From contig NZ_JACLZK010000001.1 of NCBI RefSeq assembly GCF_014253065.1, positions 248,001 through 312,000 of the forward strand: DNA of 64,000 bases, read 5' to 3'. The notes beneath the pieces are model-generated. The model ran no database searches, had not been told where the DNA came from, and saw only the letters and a program-made list of their open reading frames with translations. The translations under genes were made by a program, and so were the position numbers. This document shows, one piece after another, positions 34,098 through 44,075 of this stretch; position 1 is the first letter of the stretch, and every line of letters begins with the position of its first letter. This DNA comes from Campylobacter massiliensis (GTDB lineage Bacteria > Campylobacterota > Campylobacteria > Campylobacterales > Campylobacteraceae).

Positions 34098-34245
34098 TCC
34101 ATTCACATTATTTTTCAAATTTTAAAAGTCAATTTTATCATTAGACATAATCTAAAGCAATATTATAAGTCAAATTTGAGTCGATTCTTAAAATTTAGCA
34201 GTCAAATTTGACTTCAAAATCAAGCAAAGGCGAAATTTGATCCGC

Positions 34246-35688
34246 CTATTTTTTGGTTTGTTTTAGCAGATTCATCTTCATCTCGTAGTAGTCCACACTC
34301 ATATCGACGTAGTGTTTGTGCGGGTTTTCAAAGCGCTGTTCCTCTTGCCAAATTTCATTTTCGAGCTGCTCTTTTACGTGCTCTCTGATTTGCGCTAAAT
34401 TTGCCTTTTCGCCCACGCGTTTGCCGTCTTTTACGACTAGATTTTGCAGCTGTTTTGCCGTGCAGCCCTCAAAATACAGCTCCTTCCACGGTTTTTCGGG
34501 ATCTATGTAGCGGTAGGGTTTGGAAAGATCTGGCGTTTCGTCCGCGTTTGCGATGAGGTCGGCTATGGCTTGGCCGTTTTGGTAGATGCGCCAGACCTTT
34601 TTTATGCCCGGATTTGTCATCTTTTCTACTGCTTCTGATAGCTTGATGCGAGGGTTAAATTTGCCGCCATTCTCGACTGCGACAAGCTTATAAACCCCGC
34701 TAAAAATCGGATCGCTCTTAGAGGTTATCAGCCGTTCGCCCACGCCAAAGCCGTCTATCTGCCCGCCTTGAGCCAAGATTGAGGCGATGGTGTATTCATC
34801 CAGGCTGTTTGAGACCGTGATCTTGCAGTCCTGCAGCCCTGCGTCATCTAGCATCGAGCGCGTTTTTTTGGATAGATACGCTAGGTCGCCGGAGTCTAGC
34901 CTGACCGCTTTTAGGCGCTTACCGAGCGGTTCTAGCACCTCTTTTGCCGTTTTTATCGCGTTTGGCACGCCGCTATGCAGCACGTCGTAGGTATCTACGA
35001 GCAGTGAAGCGGAGTCGGGATAGAGCAGGGCGTAGCGCTTAAAGGCTTCAAATTCGTCGCCGAAATACATCACCCAGCTGTGCGCCATTGTGCCGGTCGT
35101 CGGTATACCGAAAGCCTTAGCCGCCAGCACCGTCGCCGTGCCGTCCGCGCCGCCGATATAGGCAGCTCTGGCGCCATATACGGCGGCGTCTAGGTTGTGA
35201 GCGCGCCTAGCACCGAAGTCAAACACGTTCCTGCCGTCCGCGGCCTTTACTATACGCCTAGCCTTGGTCGCGATGAGGCTTTGGTGGTTTATCTGCGATA
35301 GGATCGCGGTTTCTATGAGCTGCGCGTCAATAGGCGAGGCTACGACGGTCATAAAAGGCTCTTGCGGATAGATGATCGTACCCTCGGCAAATGCGTATAT
35401 ATCGCCTCTAAAGCGAAATTTACGCAGGTAATCCAAAAAATCCTCGCTAAATAAATTTAACGAGCGCAGGTAGCTCACGTCGCTCTTGTCAAAGTGTAAA
35501 TTTTCTACATACTCTATGATCTGCTCAAGTCCCGCAAATATCGCAAAACCGCCGCCGTCGGGCACCTTGCGGTAAAAAACGTCAAACGCCACGCGCGGTT
35601 GATCCCCGCTTTTAAAATACCCCTCCGCCATCGTAAGCTCGTAAAGATCCATCACCATGCTGACATTTCTCGCGTCAAACTGCGTCAT
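34246..35688 (-). CDS. pncB: nicotinate phosphoribosyltransferase
   Basis: A 480-residue enzyme making nicotinate mononucleotide from nicotinate and PRPP (NAD salvage). It has the N-terminal MDLYELTMAEGYF, GARRAHNLDAAVYGARAAYIGG around the nucleotide site, the active-site His203 in GTMAHSWVM, and VRLDSGDL and GVGERLIT phosphate-binding segments. It fits functionally with the nicotinamidase-like gene at 16009. Its promoter lies in the AT-rich 253-nt gap shared with divergent pepE. Confidence 0.93.
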   Translation of the reverse strand: MTQFDARNVSMVMDLYELTMAEGYFKSGDQPRVAFDVFYRKVPDGGGFAIFAGLEQIIEYVENLHFDKSDVSYLRSLNLFSEDFLDYLRKFRFRGDIYAFAEGTIIYPQEPFMTVVASPIDAQLIETAILSQINHQSLIATKARRIVKAADGRNVFDFGARRAHNLDAAVYGARAAYIGGADGTATVLAAKAFGIPTTGTMAHSWVMYFGDEFEAFKRYALLYPDSASLLVDTYDVLHSGVPNAIKTAKEVLEPLGKRLKAVRLDSGDLAYLSKKTRSMLDDAGLQDCKITVSNSLDEYTIASILAQGGQIDGFGVGERLITSKSDPIFSGVYKLVAVENGGKFNPRIKLSEAVEKMTNPGIKKVWRIYQNGQAIADLIANADETPDLSKPYRYIDPEKPWKELYFEGCTAKQLQNLVVKDGKRVGEKANLAQIREHVKEQLENEIWQEEQRFENPHKHYVDMSVDYYEMKMNLLKQTKK

Positions 35689-35941
35689 TTTTGCCCTTTC
35701 TCGTTAAAATTTGATAATGATATAACCCTGCGGCTTGCGAGACGCTGAAATTCGGCGGAACGGTTTTTAACAAATATATTATTTAATCTCATAATATTAT
35801 CACTTTTTATCGGTTTTTAAGCTCGTTTAGCATATAGTTTTAAAGTTTTTATTTAAAGAAAATTTTTTATATTATCTTTATATTTTAAATTACTTTTTTG
35901 AGTTTTAACAATGACGAAATCTGTAAATTTAGGAGGATTTT

Positions 35942-36652
35942 ATGAAGCAGGCTTTGCTTTTAAGCAGTTCGAGCTACAAAGATACGGGCTATCTTAGACA
36001 CTGTAAAAACTGGATATACGACTTTTTAAAAGAGTGCGGAGTTTGGGACGAGCAGGTGCTTTTCATCCCGTACGCCGGAGTTCGCCGCACAAACGACGAG
36101 TACGAGCAAAAGGTCATCGACTGCCTAGAATACAAAAATATCGCGTCCATCCATAACTTTAGCGATCCAAAGCGCGCCGTAGCCGAAGCTAAAGCCATCT
36201 GTATCGGCGGCGGAAATACCTTTGCGCTGCTTTACTATCTTTATAAATTTGATCTAGTCGAAGCTATCAAGAAAAGAGTGGAGGCGGGAGTGCCGTATTT
36301 TGGCTGGAGCGCGGGCGCAAATGTCGCCGGAAGCACGATGATGACGACAAACGACATGCCTATCATCATGCCAAAAAGCTTTGACGCGTTAAATATATTC
36401 CCGCATCAGATAAATCCGCATTTTATCAGCGGCAAGATCGCCGGACACAACGGCGAAAGCAGGGAGGAGAGGCTGGAGGAGTTTTTGATAGTAAATCAAA
36501 AAAGCCTGATCTACGCGCTGCCTGAAGGCACGGCTCTAAGGATAAAGGGCGAAAACGCGGCCGTGATGGGCATGGAAAATAGCCCCGTCTTAAAAATGGC
36601 GTATCAAAAAGAAACCGAGCTCATAAAGGTTGGAGATAGCTTTAAATTTTAG
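35942..36652 (+). CDS. pepE: peptidase E (alpha-aspartyl dipeptidase)
   Basis: A 236-residue class I glutamine-amidotransferase-like serine peptidase that splits Asp-X dipeptides. The nucleophile Ser123 is in GWSAGAN, the Asp in TTNDMPI, and the His in the INPHFISGK segment. Aspartate released here can become fumarate, which matches the DcuC-type carrier 185 nt downstream and the fumarate reductase at 48.5 kb. AGGAGG precedes the ATG. Confidence 0.92.
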   Translation: MKQALLLSSSSYKDTGYLRHCKNWIYDFLKECGVWDEQVLFIPYAGVRRTNDEYEQKVIDCLEYKNIASIHNFSDPKRAVAEAKAICIGGGNTFALLYYLYKFDLVEAIKKRVEAGVPYFGWSAGANVAGSTMMTTNDMPIIMPKSFDALNIFPHQINPHFISGKIAGHNGESREERLEEFLIVNQKSLIYALPEGTALRIKGENAAVMGMENSPVLKMAYQKETELIKVGDSFKF

Positions 36653-36837
36653 CTGTTTTCGGTTCGCGGCTCAAATTTGAAACGGCTTTAGAAAAGCTTT
36701 CAAATTTGGATTTGGTATCGATCGGCGACAAAAATAAAAAGATTAAATTTGACTCGAAAGTAGCGTGCAAAACCCAAGCGGCGCAAATTTGATCTAAATT
36801 TGAAATAAGTATAAAACACAAAACGAAAGGGGACAAA

Positions 36838-38145
36838 ATGGCTACTGCTAAGCTAATCTGTGCGGTCATAGGCTTGATCGCCGTCGTGTTTTTATTGGTC
36901 AAAAAAAGAGAGACCAAAACCGTGCTCATCGGCGTGGGACTCGTGCTCTGCGTCATCTGTCTAAATCCGCTCGGAGCGCTTGAGAGCTTTACGAAGTCGA
37001 TGACTTCGGCCGGCCTTATCAAGGCGATATGCGCCAGCATGGGCTTTGCCTACGTTATGAAGGTGACTAAGTGCGACCAGCACCTAGTTTTGCTACTTAC
37101 CAAGCCGATGAAAAATATCGGATTTTTGCTGATTCCGGCTACTTTCGTGCTGACTTATTTTATCAACATCGCGATACCGTCGGCTGCGGGCTGCTCGGCT
37201 GCGGTGGGAGCTACGATGATACCGCTCTTGATGGCGTCGGGCGTACGTCCTGCGATGGCGGGAGCGGCTGTGTTTGCTGGTACGTTTGGCGGCGTGCTAA
37301 GCCCCGGCTCGGCGCATAATATCTTCGTAACCGATATGGTAAAAAAGACAAATGAAGCCTACACCGTCCAAGACGTCATCGGCGTTCAGTTTCCAAACGC
37401 CGTCGCCGCAGGCATCGTAGTTTTGATCGTGATTAGCTTGACGGCGATTATCTTTAAAGATTATCAAAAAGGACAGGATTTCTCGTCTAAATCTACAAGC
37501 AACGCGGGCGAAGCGACGCAGACGAAGGTAAATTTACTCTTTGCTCTAGCGCCTCTCATCCCGCTAGTTATCCTCATCGTCGGCGGTACAGGCCTAAATA
37601 AAATCTCGTGGCTAGCATGGACGAAGATGGGCGTGGCCGAGGCTATGATCCTTGGTGCTATCATCGCGGTTTTCATCACGTGGACGAGCCCGGAAAAGAT
37701 CACCAAAGAGTTTTTTAACGGTATGGGCAGCGCCTACGCCGAGGTTATGGGTATCATCATCGCGGCTGGCGTTTTCGTCGCGGGTCTAAAGGCGTGCGGC
37801 GCGATCGACGCGGTCACCGAGTGGCTAAAACACTCTCAGGAGTTCGTGCGCTACGGCGGCACTTTCGTGCCGTATCTCATGGGTACGGTTACGGGTTCTG
37901 GGGATGCGGCTACTATGGCGTTTAACCAAGCTATCACCGTTCACGCCGCGGATCTTGGCTTCACGCAAGATAAACTAGGCATGGCCGCTGCTATCTCAGG
38001 CGCGCTAGGCCGCTCGTCGTCTCCTATCGCGGGTGCAGCGATCGTGTGCGCGGGCCTAGCTATGGTTAGCCCGGTCGAGATAGCTAAGCGAACGGCTCCG
38101 GCGATGGCGATAGCCGTGTGCGTTATAGCGTTTTTTATGCTCTAA
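36838..38145 (+). CDS. dcuC: DcuC-family C4-dicarboxylate transporter
   Basis: A 435-residue protein with about 12 transmembrane helices. Family segments include IPSAAGCSAAVGATMIPLLM, GTFGGVLSPGSAHNIFV and the C-terminal GSGDAATMAFNQAI with GRSSSPIAGA. Relatives exchange or export succinate and take up fumarate under anaerobic conditions. It follows pepE on the same strand. AAAGGGG lies upstream of the ATG. Confidence 0.88.
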   Translation: MATAKLICAVIGLIAVVFLLVKKRETKTVLIGVGLVLCVICLNPLGALESFTKSMTSAGLIKAICASMGFAYVMKVTKCDQHLVLLLTKPMKNIGFLLIPATFVLTYFINIAIPSAAGCSAAVGATMIPLLMASGVRPAMAGAAVFAGTFGGVLSPGSAHNIFVTDMVKKTNEAYTVQDVIGVQFPNAVAAGIVVLIVISLTAIIFKDYQKGQDFSSKSTSNAGEATQTKVNLLFALAPLIPLVILIVGGTGLNKISWLAWTKMGVAEAMILGAIIAVFITWTSPEKITKEFFNGMGSAYAEVMGIIIAAGVFVAGLKACGAIDAVTEWLKHSQEFVRYGGTFVPYLMGTVTGSGDAATMAFNQAITVHAADLGFTQDKLGMAAAISGALGRSSSPIAGAAIVCAGLAMVSPVEIAKRTAPAMAIAVCVIAFFML

Positions 38146-38166
38146 ATTTACGGAGCTAAATTTGAT

Positions 38167-38189
38167 AAAGTCGGCGCTTTGCCGACTTT
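38167..38189 (+). terminator. terminator after dcuC
   Basis: Perfect 9-bp stem AAAGTCGGC/GCCGACTTT with loop GCTTT, 22 nt after the stop codon. Confidence 0.75.
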
Positions 38190-38343
38190 GCGTTTGCCGG
38201 GGCGATGCCAGTCGTCCTGGCTCATGATTTGGGTTTTGCGAGAGATTTTTATACGTGCAGCTTGCCGCTAAAATTTAAGGCTAAAACGGCAAATTTTACT
38301 ATTAAATTTACCGAGTCAAATTTGCCGCGCAAAGGCCGTAAAA

Positions 38344-38913
38344 TTATCTTTGGATAAATTCTTTATAGCGGTCGCAGGCTAGCTCCGGCTCCATATCGCA
38401 CGCTTTTTTGAGGTATTTTTCGGCCGCGTTTGTATCCTCTTTGACGCCGCGTCCTTGCGCGTATAGGTTGCCTAGGTTGTAGCATCCGCCGCCGTTACCC
38501 ATATCGCAAGCTTTGGCGTAAAATTCGCTAGCCTTTGCGTAGTCTTGCCTGGCGCCGCGCCCGTTTGCGTAGGCAAAGCCCAAATTTGAGCAGCCCGCCT
38601 CATCGCCCATATCGCACGCCTTTGTGTAAAGCTGGGCAGCTTTTTTGCTATCCTGCGCTACGCCGCTTCCGTTGTCGTATAAAAAGCCCAAATTTGAGCA
38701 GCCTGCGCCGTTACCTAGCTCGCACGCCTTTGAGTAGAGCTCCGCCGCTTTTTGATAGTCTTGCACGGTTCCATCTCGCCCGTTATCGTATAAAACTCCA
38801 AGCTCGTAGTAGCTTGCTCCTTTTTCATCGTCGCACTCCTTTTGCAGCGCGTTTATGTCGGCGCCGACAGCCAAAACCGAAGCAGCGATCAGCGGCAAAA
38901 ATATCTTTTTCAT
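38344..38913 (-). CDS. secreted Sel1-repeat protein
   Basis: A 189-residue exported protein with signal peptide MKKIFLPLIAASVLAVGA. Four regular Sel1 repeats follow, each with Cys pairs at fixed spacing (SKACELGNGAGCSNLGFLYDNG; TKACDMGDEAGCSNLGFAYANG and so on). The near-identical repeats point to recent internal duplication. The ATG at 38913 has GGAG 8 nt upstream; an adjacent TTG at 38916 is less likely. It is probably a periplasmic scaffold with unknown partner. Confidence 0.88.
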   Translation of the reverse strand: MKKIFLPLIAASVLAVGADINALQKECDDEKGASYYELGVLYDNGRDGTVQDYQKAAELYSKACELGNGAGCSNLGFLYDNGSGVAQDSKKAAQLYTKACDMGDEAGCSNLGFAYANGRGARQDYAKASEFYAKACDMGNGGGCYNLGNLYAQGRGVKEDTNAAEKYLKKACDMEPELACDRYKEFIQR

Positions 38914-39122
38914 CAAATTTGCTCCTATTTAAATTTGCTTTCGCATTTTACGCAAAGCGAGCTTAAATTCGGGCGACTCGGTCAAATTTACGGTTCAAAT
39001 TTGACGTAAATTTGAGCTAGCGCCGTGAAGAGATGGGTCTCGTAAACGTAGATAAAGGCAGTCGGCGGGGCGATTGCGACTTGCAAATTTGAGAGCGAAG
39101 TCGCCCTCAAATTTGATCCGGT

Positions 39123-40358
39123 TTATTTCTCTGCTATGATTTTTACGATCTCGCAGACGACGTTGCTGGCCGCGCGTAGCGATTTTACCGGCAGGTACTC
39201 GTAGATGGAGTGAAAGTTGTGCGCGCCGGTAAAAAGATTCGGACACGGTACGCCCTTTTCCGAGATGACCGCGCCGTCGTATCCGCCTCGCATCGGGATC
39301 ACTTTTGGCTCGATATTTAGGCGTGCGTAGGCCTGCTTGGCCGCGACGACGGGCAGGCTGTTTTCGCCGTCCGCTAGGTAGTTAAATACGTTTTTGTAGC
39401 GGTCTTTTAGGCTGATTTGAATTCTGTGCGCGCCGTAAATTTTAGCAAACGAGTCGGAGAGATCTTGCAAAAACGCCATGCGCTGCGCGTATTTCGCCTC
39501 GTTAAATTCGCGAACGTCGAGCTTTAGCACGGTCTTTGCGCTGTTGCCAGATAGCTCTTTGACCCAGTAGTAGCCTTCGACGCCGTCGGTGTACTCGGGC
39601 GCTTCGCCGCCCGGTAGCATCGAGATAAATTTGTGCGCGAGTAGCAATGAATTTACTAGCTTGCCCTTGGCGTTCATCGGGTGCGCGGACTGCCCGACGA
39701 AGGTCACGACCGCGTCGCCGGCGTTCCAGTTTTGATAAATCAGCTCGCCGATACCGCAGCAATCAAGACAATAGGCAAAATCAGCCTTTATCTCCGAGAC
39801 GTCAAGCGCCTTGGCTCCGCGCAGACCTTGTTCCTCGTCGGGTAAAAAGCCAAACGTCACGTCGCCGTGCTCGATCTGCGGGTTTTGTATGAAAAACTGC
39901 GCTGCGTTTACGATGGCGGCGATAGCGGCCTTGTCGTCCGCGCCTAGCAGGCTGGTACCGTCGGTTACGATGAGATCGTCTCCGACGTAGTTGGCAAGCT
40001 CTGGAAATTCGCTAAGTTTGAGCATTATGCCTAGCTCTTTATTTAGTGTGACGTCGCCACCCTCGTAGCGCACGATTTGCGCTTTCGTGTCGTTTTTTTG
40101 CTCCGCGCTCGTATCAAGGTGCGCGAAAAATGCCACGGACGGCAGCTTTTTAGAGGAATTTGACGGCAAAACGGCCGTAGTTATGGCGTTTTCTCGTCTT
40201 TTTATATTTTGCAAGCCAAGCTCTTTTAGCTCGCTTTCTATCAGCTTTGCCAGATCGTGCTCGGTTGGGTTTGAAGGCATGATGCCCGCCGCGCCCGCTT
40301 CGCGGTTTGTCGTGGTGTTGATCTTCGTATAGCGTAAAAACCTGTCGACTATGTCCAT
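39123..40358 (-). CDS. pepT: peptidase T (tripeptidase)
   Basis: A 411-residue zinc aminopeptidase of family M20. Metal ligands and catalytic residues are visible as His80 and Asp82 in AHLDTS, GADDKAA, PDEEQG and the C-terminal GAHNFHSIYEY. It removes the N-terminal residue from tripeptides in the cytosol. It supports peptide catabolism along with PepE. GAGCGAAC and AT-rich DNA lie upstream. Confidence 0.95.
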   Translation of the reverse strand: MDIVDRFLRYTKINTTTNREAGAAGIMPSNPTEHDLAKLIESELKELGLQNIKRRENAITTAVLPSNSSKKLPSVAFFAHLDTSAEQKNDTKAQIVRYEGGDVTLNKELGIMLKLSEFPELANYVGDDLIVTDGTSLLGADDKAAIAAIVNAAQFFIQNPQIEHGDVTFGFLPDEEQGLRGAKALDVSEIKADFAYCLDCCGIGELIYQNWNAGDAVVTFVGQSAHPMNAKGKLVNSLLLAHKFISMLPGGEAPEYTDGVEGYYWVKELSGNSAKTVLKLDVREFNEAKYAQRMAFLQDLSDSFAKIYGAHRIQISLKDRYKNVFNYLADGENSLPVVAAKQAYARLNIEPKVIPMRGGYDGAVISEKGVPCPNLFTGAHNFHSIYEYLPVKSLRAASNVVCEIVKIIAEK

Positions 40359-40461
40359 GTTCGCTCCTAAATTTGAGATAAAATTTATGAAATTATACTA
40401 TCTTTTAATTAATCTTAAAATAAAATTTTAATATTTTTTGGCAAGTTTAAAATTTAATCGG

Positions 40462-40467
40462 TATAAT
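40462..40467 (+). promoter_or_regulatory. -10 box upstream of the frameshifted gene
   Basis: TATAAT 27 nt upstream of the ATG at 40495, followed by AAAGGAG. Confidence 0.55.
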
Positions 40468-40494
40468 TCGCAAACTAAATTTAAAGGAGCAAAA

Positions 40495-41204
40495 ATGCGA
40501 AATTTACGTTACGTAGGCGATTTTTCGGACTTTCATCAGGTTTTTTCGGCGACGCTGGGCAAGATGGCGACCGTGCAAAACAGATTTGCTGATATCGTCG
40601 GCAGCCTCGACTGGAACGTGGATTTTGACAGCTGCGAGATATCTTTCGGCGATCAAATCTATAAGATCCGGTTTATCGGCAGCGAGTCAAACGCGAGCGG
40701 CACGTGGCTGTGGGGACACGCGAACGTAAATAACTTCGGCGAGGAGGCGACGCGGTTTTCGGCGGAGGTGTTGCGCACGGGGCTGGAGTGGGGTTTGCAG
40801 GCTTTTAGCGAGCCTAGCTTTGAGCTAGATGATACTTTAACGGACATACGCTATGTATCGCCGCGTGCGGAGCCGTGGGCGAAAATTTATGCTACTACGG
40901 CTGCAGGCACGATAAGGGCTGCGCGTTTGTAGCGATCACCGATGCGCCGGCATCGCTTTTTGAGCCTCTTGGCGCACACGAGTTTGTTAAAATCGCAAGC
41001 GGCTGCATACAAAATCACGACGTAGATCATAAAATTTTTATCAAAAGCTTTTTGGAATTTAACGGAGTCAAATTTGATGAAAACGTCGAAAAGGGCGGAT
41101 TTTTTAAGAAAGCCAAAGACGAGATCGTAGCCAAATTTGACAAAGAGCTTTTGATCAAATTTGACGACAAGGGTAGGATTTCGGGATTTAAATACGAATT
41201 TTAA
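40495..41204 (+). pseudogene. DUF6882-like gene interrupted by a -1 frameshift
   Basis: The first frame (40495-40932) encodes a domain with IGSESNASGTWLWGHAN, typical of the DUF6882 group, but turns into unrelated sequence after SFELDDTL. The next frame from about 40840 reads NGHTLCIAACGAVGENLCYYG, then CAFVAITD, and stays open to 41204, ending as a normal domain end. One missing A in the TTTAAC run near 40836-40841 would restore a single protein of about 236 residues. Promoter and ribosome site are intact. It is a recent mutation, a phase-variable change or a sequencing error. Confidence 0.75.
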
Positions 41205-41254
41205 ATTTGGGTAGTTTGAGCAAGGCGATGAGCTAAAAGCCCACCGCCTTAAAT

Positions 41255-42625
41255 TTACGAATGGAAGTGAAACTCGTCCGGGTGATCGAGTGCGTAGCGG
41301 AATTTCTCCATATCTACTTTTTTATCCCAGATCGAGATGATTAGGCAGCCTACGGCGTTACCGCAGAGGTTTCCGACTGCGCGCATCTCGGACATAAATT
41401 TATCCACGCCGAGCAGCACCGCAACCGTAACGACCGGGATACCTGCGCTAGGAAGCGCGGCAAGCGTACCGGCAAGTATGATAAATCCAGAGCCCGTGAC
41501 GCCGACGGCACCCTTGCTCGTTACCATCAAGATGACTAGAATTTGTATCAGGTGCTCGACCGTTAGCGGGATACCGAAGGCTTGAGCTAGGAAAATAACG
41601 CTAAGCGATAGATAGATGTTCGTGCAGTCAAGGTTAAACGAGTATCCAGTCGGTATGATGAGTCCGACCGCGCCCCTGTGGATGCCCGCGGCTTCGAGCT
41701 TTTGCATGAGCGGAGCTAGCGCGGTCTCCGAGGAGCTCGTCGCAAACACGATCAGGACTTCTTTTGCAATGAAGCGCATAAATTTAAAGATATTGACCTT
41801 CGCAAAATAGCAAATAACGCCCAAAACTACGAAGATAAAAAACAAGCTCGCAAAAGCCATAACGAAAAGTAGCTCAAGCATACCCAAAAGCGAGTTAATG
41901 CCGAATTTACCGATCAAAAACGCCATCGCAGAAAATGCCGCAACCGGGCTAAATAGCATCAAAATCGTAAGCAGTTTTAGCACCCAGTGCTGAACGATTT
42001 CAAGCGGTCTTAGGATCTTCTTTTTGTAGTCGTGCTTTAAAAACGAGATCGCAACAGCCGTAACGATTGCCAAAAATAGCACTTGAAGCGTGTTTGATTT
42101 GATAAACGGATCAAGCAGATGCACGTAAGGGAAGATACCGTCAACCGGTACAGCGCCGCGTAAAATGTGAAGCGTATGCGCTAAAACCCCGCTGTTTGCG
42201 TCGATATTTGAGGCTTGGCTCGTAAATTTCTCTACGCTGGAGGCGTCAAGCTGCGTGTAGTCAAGGTGCATATCGTGACCCGGCTTTAGCGTCTCGCCAA
42301 AGATTATTCCCACGGCAAGAGCTATGGTGCTAACGACCTCAAAGTAGATAAAACCTTTAAGTCCGATGGAGCCTAGCTCCTTCATACTCTCAAGTCCGAT
42401 GATACCTGAGACTATCGTGAGGAAAATGATCGGTCCGATGAGAGCTTTTAAAGCTTTTATAAAGTAGTCGATGCCAGGCTTGCTCGCGATGCCTAGATCG
42501 GGGAAGATCATGCCGACCGCGATACCTGCGACGATGCCGAAAACCACCCAAAACGCTAGGTTGGTAAACATTCTAATAAGAAAAGGTTTTTGCGGTTTTA
42601 CCGCGTTTGAAACGCTTGGGTTCAA
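41255..42625 (-). CDS. dctA: dicarboxylate/amino acid:cation symporter, DctA-like
   Basis: A 456-residue DAACS-family carrier. It has the serine-rich hairpin FATSSSETALAPLM, IPTGYSFNLDCTNIY and VTSKGAVGVTGSGFIILA, and the C-terminal DKFMSEMRAVGNLCGNAVG, the sodium- or proton-coupled substrate site. The sequence is closest to C4-dicarboxylate carriers, but glutamate/aspartate carriers of the same family cannot be excluded. It is monocistronic. Confidence 0.82.
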   Translation of the reverse strand: MNPSVSNAVKPQKPFLIRMFTNLAFWVVFGIVAGIAVGMIFPDLGIASKPGIDYFIKALKALIGPIIFLTIVSGIIGLESMKELGSIGLKGFIYFEVVSTIALAVGIIFGETLKPGHDMHLDYTQLDASSVEKFTSQASNIDANSGVLAHTLHILRGAVPVDGIFPYVHLLDPFIKSNTLQVLFLAIVTAVAISFLKHDYKKKILRPLEIVQHWVLKLLTILMLFSPVAAFSAMAFLIGKFGINSLLGMLELLFVMAFASLFFIFVVLGVICYFAKVNIFKFMRFIAKEVLIVFATSSSETALAPLMQKLEAAGIHRGAVGLIIPTGYSFNLDCTNIYLSLSVIFLAQAFGIPLTVEHLIQILVILMVTSKGAVGVTGSGFIILAGTLAALPSAGIPVVTVAVLLGVDKFMSEMRAVGNLCGNAVGCLIISIWDKKVDMEKFRYALDHPDEFHFHS

Positions 42626-42741
42626 GAGGTGTCCTTTAAAAATTATTAAAAAGTTATTTTAACAAATAAATTTATATAAAAAGATAAAATCGCGGCGATT
42701 TTTGGTCAAATTTTACCCGCCGCCGCAAATTTCATCAAATT

Positions 42742-43236
42742 TTACAAACTCTCTAAAATTTCGATCGAGTTTATCTTATCGCCTTGTCTAACGCTATCTA
42801 GAGTCTTTAGGCTAGGCTCGTCCACGATCTGTCCAAACACCGTATGCACGCCGTCAAGGTGCGGCTGCGCGCTGTGACAGACGAAAAACTGACTGCCGCC
42901 CGTATCGCGTCCGGCGTGCGCCATAGATAGCGCTCCGCGTTTATGCTTGTGTTTTTGACCTACGCACTCGCATTTGATGCGCCAGCCCGGCCCCCCGATG
43001 CCCGTGCCGTGCGGGCAGCCGCCCTGGATCACGAAATTTGGGATCACGCGGTGGAAATTTAACCCGTCGTAAAAGCCGCTTTTAGCTAGCTGAGCAAAAT
43101 TCGTCACCGCTTGCGGCGCTTCGTCGCCGTAGAGCTCGAGTTTCATATCGCCCTTTTCCGTGTGGATAACGGCAAATTTGAGCTTAGCAAGCTCGGCTGC
43201 GTCGATGTCGTAGATTTTTAGTTCGTCGTTTCTCAT
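42742..43236 (-). CDS. ppiB: cyclophilin-type peptidyl-prolyl isomerase
   Basis: A 164-residue cytosolic cyclophilin without signal peptide. The core motifs [13 protein letters not shown], the GALSMAHAG and GSQFFVCH strands and the HTVFGQI segment line the proline pocket. It catalyses cis-trans isomerisation of prolyl bonds. It starts 14 nt after the yebC stop, so the two are cotranscribed. Confidence 0.94.
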   Translation of the reverse strand: MRNDELKIYDIDAAELAKLKFAVIHTEKGDMKLELYGDEAPQAVTNFAQLAKSGFYDGLNFHRVIPNFVIQGGCPHGTGIGGPGWRIKCECVGQKHKHKRGALSMAHAGRDTGGSQFFVCHSAQPHLDGVHTVFGQIVDEPSLKTLDSVRQGDKINSIEILESL

Positions 43237-43250
43237 TTTGTTCCTTAAAT

Positions 43251-43958
43251 TTATTCGATATTTGTATAAACAGCTTGCACGTCGTCGTCGTCTTCGAGCT
43301 TATCGAGGAGCTTTTCTAGCTCGTTCATTTGCTCTTCGTCTAGGCTTACGGGCGAGTTTGCGATGTATTGCAGGCTAGCTTTTTTAGCCTCTAGGCCCAG
43401 CTTTTCGATACCTTCGCTTAGCGTGCCGAAGCTCGCGTAATCGCCATAGATATAAAGCACGCCGTCTTCCTCCTCGATCTCGGTTAGACCGAAGTCGATG
43501 AGCTCTAGCTCGATCTCGTCAAGTTCCTTTGCGGGCATATCAAGCTCGAAAACGCTCTTTCTCGTAAACATGAAATTTAGGCTTCCGCTAGGCAAAATTT
43601 CGCCGCCGTTTTTGCTAAATATCGCCTTGACGTTTGCGACCGTTCGAGTCGGGTTGTCGGTAGCGCACTCGACGATGATTTGCACGCCGTGCGCGCCCTT
43701 GCCGTCGTAAAAGATAGTCTTGATATCCGCGCTATCCTTGCCGCTGGCGCGTTTTATCGCCGCGTCGATGTTGTCTTTTGGCATATTTTGCGCTTTGGCC
43801 GCTGCTATCGCGGCGCGAAGTTTCGGGTTCATATCAGGCTCGGTGCCGCCCTCTTTAGCCGCTACGGTTATGGCTTTTGCGAGTTTTGGAAAAACCTTGC
43901 TCATCTTGTCCCAGCGCGCTTCTTTCGCGGCGCGCCTATATTCAAACGCTCGTCCCAT
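43251..43958 (-). CDS. yebC: YebC/PmpR family protein
   Basis: A 235-residue DUF28 protein with N-terminal [23 protein letters not shown], the [12 protein letters not shown] helix, and the acidic C-terminal domain with [21 protein letters not shown]. Members act as DNA-binding transcription regulators, or in some bacteria as factors relieving ribosome stalling at proline stretches. It heads a two-gene operon with ppiB. Confidence 0.94.
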   Translation of the reverse strand: MGRAFEYRRAAKEARWDKMSKVFPKLAKAITVAAKEGGTEPDMNPKLRAAIAAAKAQNMPKDNIDAAIKRASGKDSADIKTIFYDGKGAHGVQIIVECATDNPTRTVANVKAIFSKNGGEILPSGSLNFMFTRKSVFELDMPAKELDEIELELIDFGLTEIEEEDGVLYIYGDYASFGTLSEGIEKLGLEAKKASLQYIANSPVSLDEEQMNELEKLLDKLEDDDDVQAVYTNIE

Positions 43959-44063
43959 TTCGTTCCTTTAAAAATTTTTGCCCAATTATATCTAAAAAAA
44001 TTTTGCATTTTTTTAAAAACGCGAGGTTTTGAGCGTATTAGCAAAAAATTTAGCTTTAAGTCC

Positions 44064-44069
44064 TATAAT
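44064..44069 (+). promoter_or_regulatory. -10 box immediately upstream of the acetyltransferase start
   Basis: A perfect TATAAT whose last base is only 6 nt before the ATG at 44076. Transcription from it would start at or next to the start codon. Confidence 0.5.
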
Positions 44070-44075
44070 CCGCGT

